From positions 597,564 through 661,563 of the forward strand of contig NZ_RKIE01000001.1 of assembly GCF_003751785.1 (NCBI RefSeq): a stretch of 64,000 bases of DNA, given 5' to 3'. Source of the DNA: Frigoribacterium sp. PhB160. Lineage in GTDB: Bacteria > Actinomycetota > Actinomycetes > Actinomycetales > Microbacteriaceae. Below the pieces are notes generated by a model. The model saw only the letters and a program-made list of their open reading frames with translations. It searched no databases and was not told where the DNA came from. This document shows positions 40,973-49,999 of this stretch, piece by piece (the first letter of the stretch is position 1; every line of letters begins with the position of its first letter). Made by a program: the position numbers and the translations under genes.

Positions 40973-42094
40973 ATGCCCTCCGCCGCGTCGTCGACCGCCC
41001 CGCCGCTCGCGCGCATGCGGCGCTACACGACGTGGTCGTTCGTCGCCATGGTCGCCCTGTTCGGGGTCATGTGCGTGCCGCTCGCGGGCAGCCCCGCCCT
41101 CATGGCGGCGGTCGCGGTCGCCACGCTCGCCACGGCGGCCCAGACCCTCTTCTGGGAGCGCGGCGCGCCCGTCTGGCTCACGGTCGCCGCGCTCGTCGTG
41201 GGGCTCGGGGTCTGGTGCGCCGCGGCCGCGCACGGCGACGCCGGCTTCGCCGCCGTGCCCTTCGTGGTGAGCGGGGCCGTCGTGGCGACGACGCCGCCCG
41301 TGGTGGCCCACCGCGGCGGCCCGATCGTGCTGCTCGCCGTCGCGCTGGCCCCGCTCGTCGTCGGCCGCGCGGTCGACGGCGCGCCCCTCCTGCCGCCCGC
41401 CCTCGTCGTCACGATCCTCGTCGCGTCGGCCTGGGGCGCCTTCCGCCTCAACCGCTACCAGTTCGGCCTCTACCTCGAGATCGACGCGGCCCGGCAGACC
41501 GAGGCCGAGCTCGCGGTGCTGCGCGAGCGCTTCCGGTTCTCGTCCGACCTGCACGACATCCAGGGCCAGGCCCTGCACGTCAGCCGGCTGCAGCTGCAGC
41601 TCGCCGGCAAGGTGCTCGCGAGCGATCCCGACCGGGCCCGCGGGCACCTGCGCGAGGCCGAGCAGCTCATCGTCGAGACCATCGCCGAGACCCGACGCCT
41701 CGCCTACGGCGAGCGGACCGTGACCCTGGCGGGCGAGCTCGCGAACTCCGCGGCCCTCGTGCGCGCCGCGGGCATCGACCTGCGCGTCGAGGGCGACCCG
41801 CCCGTCGGCCACCGGCTCGACGCCCTCTGGGGCCACGTCGTCCGTGAGGCGACCACGAACCTGCTGCGCCACGCCCAGGCCGAGCGCGTCGTCGTCGAGC
41901 TGGGCCCCGACGCCGTCGTCATCGTCAACGACGGGGCGCCCGACCAGGTCGGCGAGCCCCGTGGCCTGGCCCGCCTGGGCGAGCGCTTCGCCGAGGCCGG
42001 CGGCGTCCTCGTGACGCGGCTGGACGGGGAGTCGTTCCGCACCGAGGCCCGTGACGCGGCCCCGAGCCGCCCGCGTGAGGGAGCGGCGTCGTGA
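40973..42094 (+). CDS. Sensor histidine kinase, NarL/DesK type
   Basis: A 373-residue sensor kinase with an N-terminal membrane part of about five helices (residues about 20-150), a HisKA_3 dimerisation domain with phospho-acceptor His in FRFSSDLHDIQGQALHVSRL, and a C-terminal ATPase domain (VREATTNLLRHAQAERV). Short or absent input loops suggest intramembrane sensing. It pairs with the NarL-type regulator that overlaps its 3' end by 4 bases (GTGA). Confidence 0.92.
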   Translation: MPSAASSTAPPLARMRRYTTWSFVAMVALFGVMCVPLAGSPALMAAVAVATLATAAQTLFWERGAPVWLTVAALVVGLGVWCAAAAHGDAGFAAVPFVVSGAVVATTPPVVAHRGGPIVLLAVALAPLVVGRAVDGAPLLPPALVVTILVASAWGAFRLNRYQFGLYLEIDAARQTEAELAVLRERFRFSSDLHDIQGQALHVSRLQLQLAGKVLASDPDRARGHLREAEQLIVETIAETRRLAYGERTVTLAGELANSAALVRAAGIDLRVEGDPPVGHRLDALWGHVVREATTNLLRHAQAERVVVELGPDAVVIVNDGAPDQVGEPRGLARLGERFAEAGGVLVTRLDGESFRTEARDAAPSRPREGAAS

Positions 42095-42693
42095 TCCGCG
42101 TCGTGCTCGCCGACGACGAGACCCTCCTGCGCCGGGCGATCGCGTCCTTGCTCGACCTCACCGACGAGATCGAGGTCGTCGCCCAGGCCTCCGACGGCGT
42201 GGAGGCCGTCGCCCTGGCCCTGCGCCACGAGCCCGACGTCGTCCTGCTCGACCTCGAGATGCCCGGGCTCGACGGGGTCGAGGCAGCGCGGCAGATCCTC
42301 GAGCAGCGACCCGACCAGGCCGTCGTGCTGCTGACCCGTCACGGGCGACCCGGGGTGCTCAAGCGGGCGCTGGCCGCCGGGGTGCGCGGGTTCCTGCCCA
42401 AGTCGGTCGACCCCGACGAGCTGGCCCGGGTCGTGATCCACGTGCACGGCGGGCGCCGCTGGATCGACGCCGACATCTCCGCCGCGGCCATGATCGACGA
42501 CTGCCCGCTGACCGAGCGCGAGCTCGACGCCCTGCGCCTCACGACCGAGGGGTTCTCGGTGCGCGAGATCGGCGCCCGGCTGCACCTCGCCTCCGGCACG
42601 GTCCGCAACTACCTGTCGTCGGCGATGCAGAAGACCGGCACCTCGTCGCGGCACGCGGCGGCCCGCACGGCCCGCGAGCGCAGCTGGCTGTAA
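42091..42693 (+). CDS. NarL/LuxR-type response regulator
   Basis: A 200-residue response regulator: receiver domain with Asp-Asp pair ADDE near the N-terminus, phosphorylated Asp in VVLLDLEMPG, Thr in VVLLTRHG and Lys in FLPKS; C-terminal LuxR helix-turn-helix (LTERELDALRLTTEGFSVREIGARLHLASGTVRNYLSS). GTG at 42091 overlaps the kinase gene. It probably binds the palindromes at 40900-40931 and controls the ABC exporter. Confidence 0.94.
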   Translation: MIRVVLADDETLLRRAIASLLDLTDEIEVVAQASDGVEAVALALRHEPDVVLLDLEMPGLDGVEAARQILEQRPDQAVVLLTRHGRPGVLKRALAAGVRGFLPKSVDPDELARVVIHVHGGRRWIDADISAAAMIDDCPLTERELDALRLTTEGFSVREIGARLHLASGTVRNYLSSAMQKTGTSSRHAAARTARERSWL

Positions 42694-42762
42694 GAGGCGC
42701 GGCTCGGCGCAGCTGACCGGTCCCGGTGGGGAGGACGCCGGTCGGCCCCGGCCGGGACGGCC

Positions 42763-42768
42763 TACCGT
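42763..42768 (+). promoter_or_regulatory. -10 box of a probable leaderless promoter (phosphatase gene)
   Basis: TACCGT lies 7 bases before the ATG at 42776; no RBS. Confidence 0.5.
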
Positions 42769-42775
42769 CGGCGAG

Positions 42776-43522
42776 ATGATCAGGGAACTCCTCCTCGTCC
42801 GCCACGGCGAGAGCACCGCCAACGTCGCCGCGACCGCCGCCGAGGAGGACGGCTCGGAGACCGTCGACGTCGACGAGCGCGACGCCGACGTGCCCCTCAG
42901 CGACCGCGGCGTCGAGCAGGCCCGCGCCCTCGGCTCCTGGGTCGCCGACCTCGGCCTCGACGGGCCCGACGGCGCCCGCACCGCGGTGTGGGTCTCGCCC
43001 TACCTCCGCGCCCGGCAGACTCTCCGCGCGGCCCTCGACGAGGCCGGGGCCGACGTCACCGTGCACGTCGACGAGCGGCTCCGCGACCGCGAGCTCGGCG
43101 TCCTCGACCTGCTGACCCGTCGCGGCGTCGAGGCGCGGCACCCCGACGAGGAGGCGCGGCGACGTCGGCTCGGCAAGTTCTACCACCGGCCGCCCGGCGG
43201 CGAGTCGTGGGCCGACGTGGCCCTCCGCGTGCGGTCGCTGCTGCGCGACCTCGACGCGCTGCCCGACGTCGACCGGGTGCTCGTGACGGCGCACGACGCC
43301 GTCATCATGCTCGTCGTGTACGTCTGCACCGGGCTGGACGAGGCCGACCTGCTCGAGTTCGCGCGCGGCAACACCGTCACGAACGCGTCGGTGACCACCC
43401 TCCGCCTCGACGAGGGCGCCGCATGGTGGACCCTCGTCCGGTTCGCCGATGTCGACCACCTCTCGGAGGAGCACGCCCCCGTCACCGCCCACGAAGGAGA
43501 CCGCGATGTCCGACCCCGCTGA
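42776..43522 (+). CDS. Histidine phosphatase (phosphoglycerate-mutase fold)
   Basis: A 248-residue histidine phosphatase: LLVRHGESTANV (catalytic RHG), RARQTLRAALDEAG, ERLRDRELG and VTAHDAVIMLVV (second His). The GHE-type substrate pocket is not diagnostic. It shares a 17-base overlap with the next gene, so the two are translated together. Natural substrate unknown. Confidence 0.9.
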   Translation: MIRELLLVRHGESTANVAATAAEEDGSETVDVDERDADVPLSDRGVEQARALGSWVADLGLDGPDGARTAVWVSPYLRARQTLRAALDEAGADVTVHVDERLRDRELGVLDLLTRRGVEARHPDEEARRRRLGKFYHRPPGGESWADVALRVRSLLRDLDALPDVDRVLVTAHDAVIMLVVYVCTGLDEADLLEFARGNTVTNASVTTLRLDEGAAWWTLVRFADVDHLSEEHAPVTAHEGDRDVRPR

Positions 43523-44375
43523 GCAGATGATCACGCCCGACCTGCTGCGCGGCTGGCCGCTGCCCTCGGCCGGCGCCGGCAAGTACTCGCGCGGCCAGGT
43601 CGTCGTCGTCGGCGGGGCCGCGCGCACGCCCGGCGCCGCGATGCTCGGCGCCCTGGCCGCGCTCCGGGTCGGGGCCGGGCGCCTCACGCTGGCGGTCGCG
43701 GGCTCCGTCGCGCCGCACGTCGCCGTCGCGCTGCCGGAGGCGGGCGTGGTGCCCCTCGACCAGACCCCCGGCGGCCACGTGGTCGGAGCCTCGCTGGGGG
43801 CGGCCTCGGGCGACCTGGAGGGCGCCGACGCCGTGCTGGCCGGGTCGGGCCTCGACGACGCGGACGAGGCCGAGGCCCTGGTGCGCCTCCTGCCGTCGCT
43901 CGTCGGCCCCGACGCGGTCGTCGTGCTCGACGCGTTCGCCCTGGGCGTCCTGCCGCGCTGCGGCTCGGCGCTCGACCTGCTGCGGGGCCGGCTCGTGTTG
44001 ACGCCGAACTCGAGCGAGGCCGGGCGCCTGCTCGGGCGCGACGTCGACGACCTGCCCGACGACCTGCGCGAGATCGCCCGCCGGTGGGAGGCGGTGGTCG
44101 CCTGCCAGAGCCTGGTCGCGGCACCCGACGGCCGGGTCTGGCGCTCCGGGGCCGGGCATCCCGGGCTCGGCACCTCGGGCAGCGGGGACGTGCTCGCGGG
44201 AGCGGTGGCCGGGCTCTCGGCGCGCGGTGCGGAGCCAGCCCAGGCGGCGGTGTGGGCGACGCACGCGCACGCGTCGGCAGGCGACCGGCTCTCGGTCGGG
44301 GTGGGGCCGCTGGGGTTCCTCGCCAGCGAGCTCCTCGACGAGCTGCCCCGGGTGCTGGTCGAGGTCGGCGGCTAG
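43506..44375 (+). CDS. ADP-dependent NAD(P)H-hydrate dehydratase
   Basis: A 289-residue dehydratase (NnrD/CARKD family) that repairs hydrated NADH and NADPH using ADP. Seen: KYSRGQVVVVGGAARTPGAAML, the glycine-rich GTSGSGDVLAGAVAGL (Walker-like), and LTPNSSEAGRLL, where most members have LTPHxGE. The variation in that ligand motif is worth noting but the fold is clear. ATG at 43506 with AAGGAGACCGCG upstream. It lacks the epimerase domain, which must be elsewhere. Confidence 0.88.
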   Translation: MSDPAEQMITPDLLRGWPLPSAGAGKYSRGQVVVVGGAARTPGAAMLGALAALRVGAGRLTLAVAGSVAPHVAVALPEAGVVPLDQTPGGHVVGASLGAASGDLEGADAVLAGSGLDDADEAEALVRLLPSLVGPDAVVVLDAFALGVLPRCGSALDLLRGRLVLTPNSSEAGRLLGRDVDDLPDDLREIARRWEAVVACQSLVAAPDGRVWRSGAGHPGLGTSGSGDVLAGAVAGLSARGAEPAQAAVWATHAHASAGDRLSVGVGPLGFLASELLDELPRVLVEVGG

Positions 44376-44421
44376 GCGGACCGAGGTCTGCCGCCGGCGC
44401 GGCTGGGCGCACCGGGCCGGC

Positions 44422-45171
44422 TCAGCGCAGGGGCCCGGCGATGTCGGCGTGGCCGACGCGCTCGCCGGCGGTGGCCATGTGCGCGCGCATCGCCTCGCGC
44501 GCGGCGTGCGGGTCGTGGGCGGCGATCGCCTCGAAGACGCCTTGGTGCTCGCGATAGGCGGCCTCTGCCTGGTCGCGTTCGCGGAGGCCCCGCTCGACCC
44601 AGAGGCGCAGCAGCGAGCGGGTGCTCTGCAGCAGGTCGCGCAGCACCACGTTGTCGGCGCTGATCGCGATCTGCAGGTGGAAGCGGATGTCGGCCTGCAG
44701 GAACGTGTCGAGGTCGTCGAGGCTGTCGCGCATCGTCGCGACGAAGCCGCGGAGGGCCTCGACGTCGGCGTCGGTCGCTCGCTGCGCCGCGAAGCTCGCG
44801 GCCTGCACCTCGAGGCCGCCGCGCACCTCGATCAGCTCGCGGGTGCGCGCGGCGTTGAGCATCATGCCCCAGCTGAGCGTCGTCGGCAGCAGCTCGGACG
44901 TGTTGTCGCGGAGGTACGTGCCCGAGCCAGGCCGGACGGTCACGATGCCGAGGATCTCCAGCGCCGCGAGGGCCTCGCGCACGGCCGACCGGCCGACGCC
45001 GAGCTGCTCGGCGAGCTGGCGCTCGGGCGGCAGGCGCGAGCCGGGCACGAGCTCGCCGGTGGTGAGCAGCCCGATCAGCTGCTTGACGACCTCGCTGACG
45101 GCCGTCCCCTTCGGCACGAGCTCGAGCTCGAGGCGGAGGCTCGTCGGGTCGTCGTCGGGGTAGGCGGGCAC
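44422..45171 (-). CDS. FadR-type GntR regulator of the erythrulose/apionate operon
   Basis: A 249-residue FCD-domain GntR regulator: winged helix GELVPGSRLPPERQLAEQLGVGRSAVREALAAL and an FCD domain with DADVEALRGFVATM, FHLQIAISADNVVL and EHQGVFEAIAAHDPHAAREAM. Start GTG at 45171: it has no RBS but TAAGCT lies 7 bases upstream (45179-45184), and a longer frame to 45309 would read through the operator. It is divergent from the 45382-51712 operon and probably represses it from the palindrome at 45269-45287, with a pathway intermediate as inducer. Confidence 0.9.
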   Translation of the reverse strand: MPAYPDDDPTSLRLELELVPKGTAVSEVVKQLIGLLTTGELVPGSRLPPERQLAEQLGVGRSAVREALAALEILGIVTVRPGSGTYLRDNTSELLPTTLSWGMMLNAARTRELIEVRGGLEVQAASFAAQRATDADVEALRGFVATMRDSLDDLDTFLQADIRFHLQIAISADNVVLRDLLQSTRSLLRLWVERGLRERDQAEAAYREHQGVFEAIAAHDPHAAREAMRAHMATAGERVGHADIAGPLR

Positions 45172-45268
45172 GGGGGAGAGCTTACCGACGGGTCCGTCGC
45201 GGGCCGGGGGGCGCCGTCCTCCCTTTTTCCCGTCGCCTTCCGCCGTCCCTCCTCGCCGCCGGCACGGA

Positions 45269-45287
45269 TTGGTCAACCGGTTGACAA
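45269..45287. promoter_or_regulatory. FadR-type operator palindrome
   Basis: TTGGTCAACCGGTTGACAA has the perfect core GTCAACCGGTTGAC. It lies between the divergent regulator and the MFS gene and is the only such site seen here. Confidence 0.75.
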
Positions 45288-45381
45288 GTGCGCTCGGATC
45301 CGTGACCATGGATCCTGAGCGCCTCGACCACCGTCGATCACGGCGTCATCTCACAACGTCGTCAGATCCGAAGGAGTCGAT

Positions 45382-46776
45382 GTGGACACCCCAGCCCGCA
45401 CGGCGGAGGCCATGAGCCCCGTCGAGAAGTCCGCGATCAAGAAGGTGGCGATCCGGCTCGTGCCGTTCGTCGCGTTGATGTTCTTCATCAACTACCTCGA
45501 CCGCACCGCCATCGGCTTCGCCGCCCCGAACGGCATGGAGTCCGACCTCGCCCTGTCGGCGGCCCAGTTCGGCTTCGCCTCGGGCGTCTTCTTCATCGGC
45601 TACATCCTGCTCGAGGTGCCCTCGAACCTGGCGCTGCACAAGTTCGGCGCCCGCAAGTGGCTCGCCCGCATCATGGTGACCTGGGGCATCGTCGCGCTGC
45701 TCTTCACCTGGGTGCAGAACTTCGAGCAGCTCGTCGCGCTGCGCTTCCTCCTCGGCGTGATGGAGGCCGGGTTCTTCCCCGGCGCGATCCTCTTCCTGAG
45801 CCTCTGGGTGCCTGCCCGCCACCGCAGCAAGATCCTCGCGCTCTTCTACCTGGCGCAGCCCCTCACCACGGTCGTCGGCGCCCCGCTCGCCGGCTGGCTG
45901 ATCAGCCACGACGGCGTCTTCTTCGGCCTCGAGGGCTGGCGCTTCATGTTCCTCGGCGTCGCGATCCCCGCGATCGTGGTCGGCATCGTCGCCTGGTTCT
46001 ACCTCAAGGACAAGCCGGCCGACGCGAAGTGGCTCACGAAGGAGGAGCAGGAGTGGCTGACCGCCGCCCTGGTCAAGGAGGCGTCGACCAAGACCGGCGC
46101 CGTCTCCACGACGGGCAAGCACCCGGGCCTCGGCGTCGTGTTCAAGAACGGCCGCGTCTGGATGCTGTCGTTCATCTACTTCGGCTTCGTCTACGGCCTC
46201 TACGCCCTCGCGTTCTTCCTGCCGACCATCATCGGCGGCTTCCAGGAGCAGTTCGGCACCGAGTTCACCGTCACGCAGCGCGGCTTCATCACCGCGATCC
46301 CCTACGTGCCGGCCGCCCTCGCCCTGTACTTCTGGTCGCGGGACGCCACGCGGCGCGGCCTCAAGACCTGGCACATCGCCGTCCCGGCCGTCGTCGGAGG
46401 CCTCAGCATCCCGGTCGCGCTGTACGCCCAGTCGCCGGCGCTCACCATCGCCGTCATCACCATCACCGCCATGGCCATCTTCGCCGCGCTGCCCAACTTC
46501 TGGACGCTGCCGACCCAGTTCCTCACGGGGGCGGCCGCGGCCGCGGGCATCGCGCTGATCAACACGATCGGCAACCTCGCCGGCTTCAGCGCCCCGTACA
46601 TCACGGGCCTGGTGACCGACGTGACGGGCGACTACCGGGCGCCGATGTTCATCGTCGGCTTCTTCCTGCTCCTCTCGGCCGTCCTCATGCTCGTCCTCAG
46701 CCGGATGAAGCGGCCCGAGGGCGCGGCGACGCCGCAGCAGGCCGCCGACCTGGCCGCGACGGCCGGGCTCGACTGA
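45382..46776 (+). CDS. MFS transporter, anion:cation symporter (ACS) family
   Basis: A 464-residue, 12-helix MFS transporter of the galactonate/phthalate-type ACS group: NYLDRTAIGFAAPNG at helix 1, RFLLGVMEAGFFPGAILFLS (the A-type motif) and FKNGRVWMLSFIYFG in helix 7. It probably imports the acid sugar (D-apionate) with protons. The GTG at 45382 has AAGGAG 6 bases upstream; an ATG two bases earlier is in another frame. First gene of the operon, under the palindrome at 45269-45287. Confidence 0.9.
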   Translation: MDTPARTAEAMSPVEKSAIKKVAIRLVPFVALMFFINYLDRTAIGFAAPNGMESDLALSAAQFGFASGVFFIGYILLEVPSNLALHKFGARKWLARIMVTWGIVALLFTWVQNFEQLVALRFLLGVMEAGFFPGAILFLSLWVPARHRSKILALFYLAQPLTTVVGAPLAGWLISHDGVFFGLEGWRFMFLGVAIPAIVVGIVAWFYLKDKPADAKWLTKEEQEWLTAALVKEASTKTGAVSTTGKHPGLGVVFKNGRVWMLSFIYFGFVYGLYALAFFLPTIIGGFQEQFGTEFTVTQRGFITAIPYVPAALALYFWSRDATRRGLKTWHIAVPAVVGGLSIPVALYAQSPALTIAVITITAMAIFAALPNFWTLPTQFLTGAAAAAGIALINTIGNLAGFSAPYITGLVTDVTGDYRAPMFIVGFFLLLSAVLMLVLSRMKRPEGAATPQQAADLAATAGLD

Positions 46777-46784
46777 CGGACGCG

Positions 46785-46813
46785 GGGCCCGGGCGTCCAC
46801 TACGCCCGGGCCC
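46785..46813 (+). other. Stable intra-operon hairpin after the transporter gene
   Basis: GGGCCCGGGCG (46785-46795) and CGCCCGGGCCC (46803-46813) form a perfect 11-bp stem with a 7-base loop in the 109-base gap between the transporter and the kinase. Being inside the operon, it may attenuate or stabilise mRNA ends rather than end transcription fully. Confidence 0.7.
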
Positions 46814-46885
46814 TGCGTCCACCACCCCGCCACCGGCGCCGACCGCGCCTCCTCCGTCACCGGACCACCGCCTCCTGGAGCCCTC

Positions 46886-48622
46886 ATGACCCGCCTCTTC
46901 AACGAACCGAGCGACTTCGCCGACGAGATGATCGACGGCTTCGTCGCCGCCAGCGGCCGCTGGGTGCGCCGCGTGCACGGCGGCGTCGTACGGTCGACGC
47001 GCTCGACGCCCGGCACCGTCGCGCTCGTCGTCGGCGGCGGCTCCGGCCACTACCCCGCGTTCGGCGGGCTGGTCGGCCAGGGCCTCGCCCACGGCGCCGC
47101 CCTCGGCAACCTCTTCGCGTCGCCGTCCTGGCAGCAGGTCAGGTCGGTCGCGAAGGCCGCCCAGGTCGGCGGGGGAGTGCTGCTCAGCTACGGCAACTAC
47201 GCGGGCGACGTGCTCAACTTCGACAAGGCGCAGCAGAAGCTGATCGACGAGGGCATCGAGACCCGCACGGTCGCCGTGACCGACGACATCTCGAGCGCCT
47301 CGGTCGACGAGAAGCACAGGCGCCGCGGCATCGCCGGCGACCTCACCGTCTTCAAGACCGCCGCGGCCGCCGCCGAGGGGGGCGCCTCGCTCGACGAGGT
47401 CGTCCGCCTCGCCACGAAGGCCAACGAGCGCACCCGTTCGTTCGGCGTCGCGTTCTCCGGCTGCTCGCTGCCCGGGGCCGACGAGCCGCTCTTCACCGTG
47501 CCGGAGGGCCGCATGGCCGTCGGCATGGGCATCCACGGCGAGCCCGGCATCGGCGAGGCCGACGTGCCGACCGCGGCGGGCCTCGCCGAGCTGCTCGTCT
47601 CGTCGCTGCTCGCGAGCGACGAGCTGCCCGAGGGCGTCGCGGAGGCGCGGGGCGGCCGGGTCGCCGTCCTCCTGAACGGCCTCGGCTCGGTCAAGTACGA
47701 GGAGCTCTTCGTCGTCTACTCCCGCGTCGACGCCCTCCTGCGCGAGGCCGGGGTCGAGGTCGTCGAGCCCGAGGTCGGCGAGCTCGTCACGAGCTTCGAC
47801 ATGGCCGGCGTCTCGCTCACCCTCTTCTGGCTCGACGACGAGCTCGAGCGCCTGTGGGGCGCCCCCGTCGACGCCCCGGCGTACTCGAAGGGCTCGGTCG
47901 TCGCGGCCGAGCGCGTGGACGACACCCGACCGGAGGCGCTGGTCGCCGACAGCATCCCACCCGCCTCGGTCGCGTCGCAGGCCGCGGCCGCGACGGTGCT
48001 CGCCGCCCTCGAGGCGATGCAGGCCACCGTCGACCTGCACGCCGACGAGCTCGGACGCATCGACGCGGTCGCCGGGGACGGCGACCACGGCATCGGCATG
48101 CAGCGCGGAGTCACGGCCGCCGTCGCCGCGGCCCGGGCAGCCGTCGAGGCCGGCGCGGGTGCCGGCACCGTGCTCGACATCGCCGGCGACGCCTGGTCCG
48201 ACCGGGCCGGAGGCACCTCCGGCGCGCTCTGGGGCGCCGCGCTCGCGAGCGTCGGCGCGGCGGTCGGCGACGAGGCCGCCCCGACCCGCGACTCGGTCGC
48301 GGCGGGCGTCGCGGCGGCGACCGAGGCGATCCTCGAGTTCGGGGCCACGGTCGGCGACAAGACGATGGTCGACGTGCTCGTGCCGTTCAGCGACGCGCTC
48401 TCGGGCGCCGTCGCGGACGGCGCCGACCTGCCCGCCGCGTGGTCCGCGGCCTCCGACGTGGCCGTCGCGGCCGCCGCGGCGACCGCCGACCTCCTCCCCA
48501 GGATGGGCCGCGCGCGGCCCCACGCCGAGAAGAGCCTCGGGACCCCCGACGCCGGCGCGACCTCGCTCGGGCTCGTGACGCGGGCCGTGGGCCTCGTCGT
48601 CGCGAGCGGGCACGGCGCCTGA
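46886..48622 (+). CDS. lerK: Dihydroxyacetone-kinase-type kinase, candidate L-erythrulose kinase
   Basis: A 578-residue DhaK-DhaL fusion. DhaK part (residues about 1-325): [13 protein letters not shown] (50-61), [10 protein letters not shown], and the substrate-binding His in GMGIHGEPG (His217). DhaL part (about 385-575): [15 protein letters not shown] metal-binding motif. The fusion architecture is ATP-dependent rather than PTS-dependent. In this operon it most likely phosphorylates L-erythrulose to L-erythrulose 1-phosphate, as described for LerK; plain dihydroxyacetone kinase is the alternative. Its start ATG has GGAGCCCTC upstream. Confidence 0.82.
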   Translation: MTRLFNEPSDFADEMIDGFVAASGRWVRRVHGGVVRSTRSTPGTVALVVGGGSGHYPAFGGLVGQGLAHGAALGNLFASPSWQQVRSVAKAAQVGGGVLLSYGNYAGDVLNFDKAQQKLIDEGIETRTVAVTDDISSASVDEKHRRRGIAGDLTVFKTAAAAAEGGASLDEVVRLATKANERTRSFGVAFSGCSLPGADEPLFTVPEGRMAVGMGIHGEPGIGEADVPTAAGLAELLVSSLLASDELPEGVAEARGGRVAVLLNGLGSVKYEELFVVYSRVDALLREAGVEVVEPEVGELVTSFDMAGVSLTLFWLDDELERLWGAPVDAPAYSKGSVVAAERVDDTRPEALVADSIPPASVASQAAAATVLAALEAMQATVDLHADELGRIDAVAGDGDHGIGMQRGVTAAVAAARAAVEAGAGAGTVLDIAGDAWSDRAGGTSGALWGAALASVGAAVGDEAAPTRDSVAAGVAAATEAILEFGATVGDKTMVDVLVPFSDALSGAVADGADLPAAWSAASDVAVAAAAATADLLPRMGRARPHAEKSLGTPDAGATSLGLVTRAVGLVVASGHGA

Positions 48623-48671
48623 CCCGAGCCTCCCGCGCTCTTCCCCACCTCCTCCAACGAAAGGCACCACC

Positions 48672-49163
48672 ATGGCTGACCAGCTGCGCATCGTCGTCGG
48701 ATCGGACGACGCCGGTTTCGACTACAAGGAGATCCTCAAGAAGGACCTGGCCGCCAACGGCCTCGTCGCGAGCGTCGTCGACGTGGGCGTCGACGCCGAC
48801 GGCCACACCGCCTACCCGCACGTCGCCGTCGACGCGGCCCGCATGGTCGCCTCGGGCGAGGCCGACCGGGCGATCCTGCTCTGCGGCACCGGGCTCGGGG
48901 TCGCGATCGCGGCGAACAAGGTGCCCGGCGTCCGCGCCGTCACCGCCCACGACTCGTTCTCGGTCGAGCGCAGCGTCCTGTCGAACGACGCCCAGGTGCT
49001 CTGCATGGGCCAGCGCGTCGTCGGCGTCGAGCTCATGCGTCGCCTCGCCGCCGAGTGGCTGACGTACCGCTTCGACTCGTCGAGCGCCTCGGCCGACAAG
49101 GTCGCGGCGATCTGCGGCTACGACGGCTCGGCCGAGCCCGTCGGGATCGACGCCCGGGCATGA
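48672..49163 (+). CDS. eryI: RpiB/LacAB-type isomerase, candidate D-erythrulose 4-phosphate isomerase
   Basis: A 163-residue sugar-phosphate isomerase of the RpiB/LacAB fold: [19 protein letters not shown], the DVGVD and PHVAVDAA stretches, [26 protein letters not shown]. RpiB homologs in C4-polyol clusters (EryI/DerI) convert D-erythrulose 4-phosphate to D-erythrose 4-phosphate; ribose-5-phosphate isomerase is the housekeeping alternative. It is located directly after the kinase, with AAGGCACC ahead of the ATG, and overlaps the TIM gene by 4 bases. Confidence 0.82.
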   Translation: MADQLRIVVGSDDAGFDYKEILKKDLAANGLVASVVDVGVDADGHTAYPHVAVDAARMVASGEADRAILLCGTGLGVAIAANKVPGVRAVTAHDSFSVERSVLSNDAQVLCMGQRVVGVELMRRLAAEWLTYRFDSSSASADKVAAICGYDGSAEPVGIDARA

Positions 49164-49999
49164 CCGACGCAGCCGCGCGCCCCGGGCCGCGCTTCACGAT
49201 CGGTGTGAGCCTGAAGATGTACTTCACGCACGCCCGGACGATCGCGTGGGCGACCGAGGTCGCGGAGATCGCGGCCCGGCACCCCGCGACGCGCGACGGT
49301 CTCGTCGACCTCTTCGTCGTGCCGTCGTTCCCGGCGCTCGTGCCGGTGCGCGCCGCGATCGGCGACGCCCCCGTGCGGCTCGGCGCGCAGGACCTCGCCA
49401 CCGACGACCTCGGGGCGTTCACCGGCGAGGTGAGCGGCGTCGAGCTCGCCGAGATCGGCTGCACGCTGGCCGAGGTGGGGCACGCCGAGCGGCGTGCGCT
49501 GTTCCACGAGGACGACGCGGTCGTCGCGGCGAAGACCGCGGCGGCGCTCCGCAACGGCGTCACCCCGCTGCTCTGCGTCGGCGAGGTCGCCGAGGCCCCG
49601 GCGTCGCTCGCGGCGCTCGAGGTGACGCAGCAGATCGACGCGGCGCTCGCCGACGCGGACGGGTCAGGACTCTCCGGCGCGGTCGTCGTGGCCTACGAGC
49701 CCGTGTGGGCGATCGGTGCGCCGGTTCCTGCGTCGTCGACGCACATCACCGCCGTCGTGGCCGCCGTCGAGCAGCACCTCGCGGGGCTGCCCGGCCGCGT
49801 CGGCAGCCGTGTGGTCTACGGCGGCAGCGCCGGGCCCGGACTGCTGACCGAGCTCGGCGGCGCGGTGCGGGGGCTGTTCCTCGGACGGTTCGCGCACGAG
49901 GCGGCGGCGGTCGAGCGGATCCTCGACGAGGCGCTGGCGCTCGGCGGCGACGCGGTGGGCACGGCGCCCGCCGCGTCGAGGAATCAGGCGTCGTCGTGA
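49160..49999 (+). CDS. lerI: Triosephosphate-isomerase-type enzyme, candidate L-erythrulose 1-phosphate isomerase
   Basis: A 279-residue TIM-barrel isomerase: GVSLKMYF replaces the usual GNWKMN, then catalytic His/Glu regions [11 protein letters not shown] and [12 protein letters not shown], and [10 protein letters not shown] for the phosphate. The altered N-terminal strand is characteristic of the EryH/LerI relatives that isomerise erythrulose phosphates rather than triose phosphates. ATG at 49160 overlaps the isomerase stop; the 3' end overlaps the next gene by 4 bases. Second-copy TpiA in a catabolic operon supports the specialised role. Confidence 0.8.
   Translation: MTDAAARPGPRFTIGVSLKMYFTHARTIAWATEVAEIAARHPATRDGLVDLFVVPSFPALVPVRAAIGDAPVRLGAQDLATDDLGAFTGEVSGVELAEIGCTLAEVGHAERRALFHEDDAVVAAKTAAALRNGVTPLLCVGEVAEAPASLAALEVTQQIDAALADADGSGLSGAVVVAYEPVWAIGAPVPASSTHITAVVAAVEQHLAGLPGRVGSRVVYGGSAGPGLLTELGGAVRGLFLGRFAHEAAAVERILDEALALGGDAVGTAPAASRNQASS

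Noticed and set aside
45380-45382. ATG as start of the MFS transporter
   Set aside because: It is out of frame; the GTG at 45382 gives the conserved protein and correct RBS spacing.
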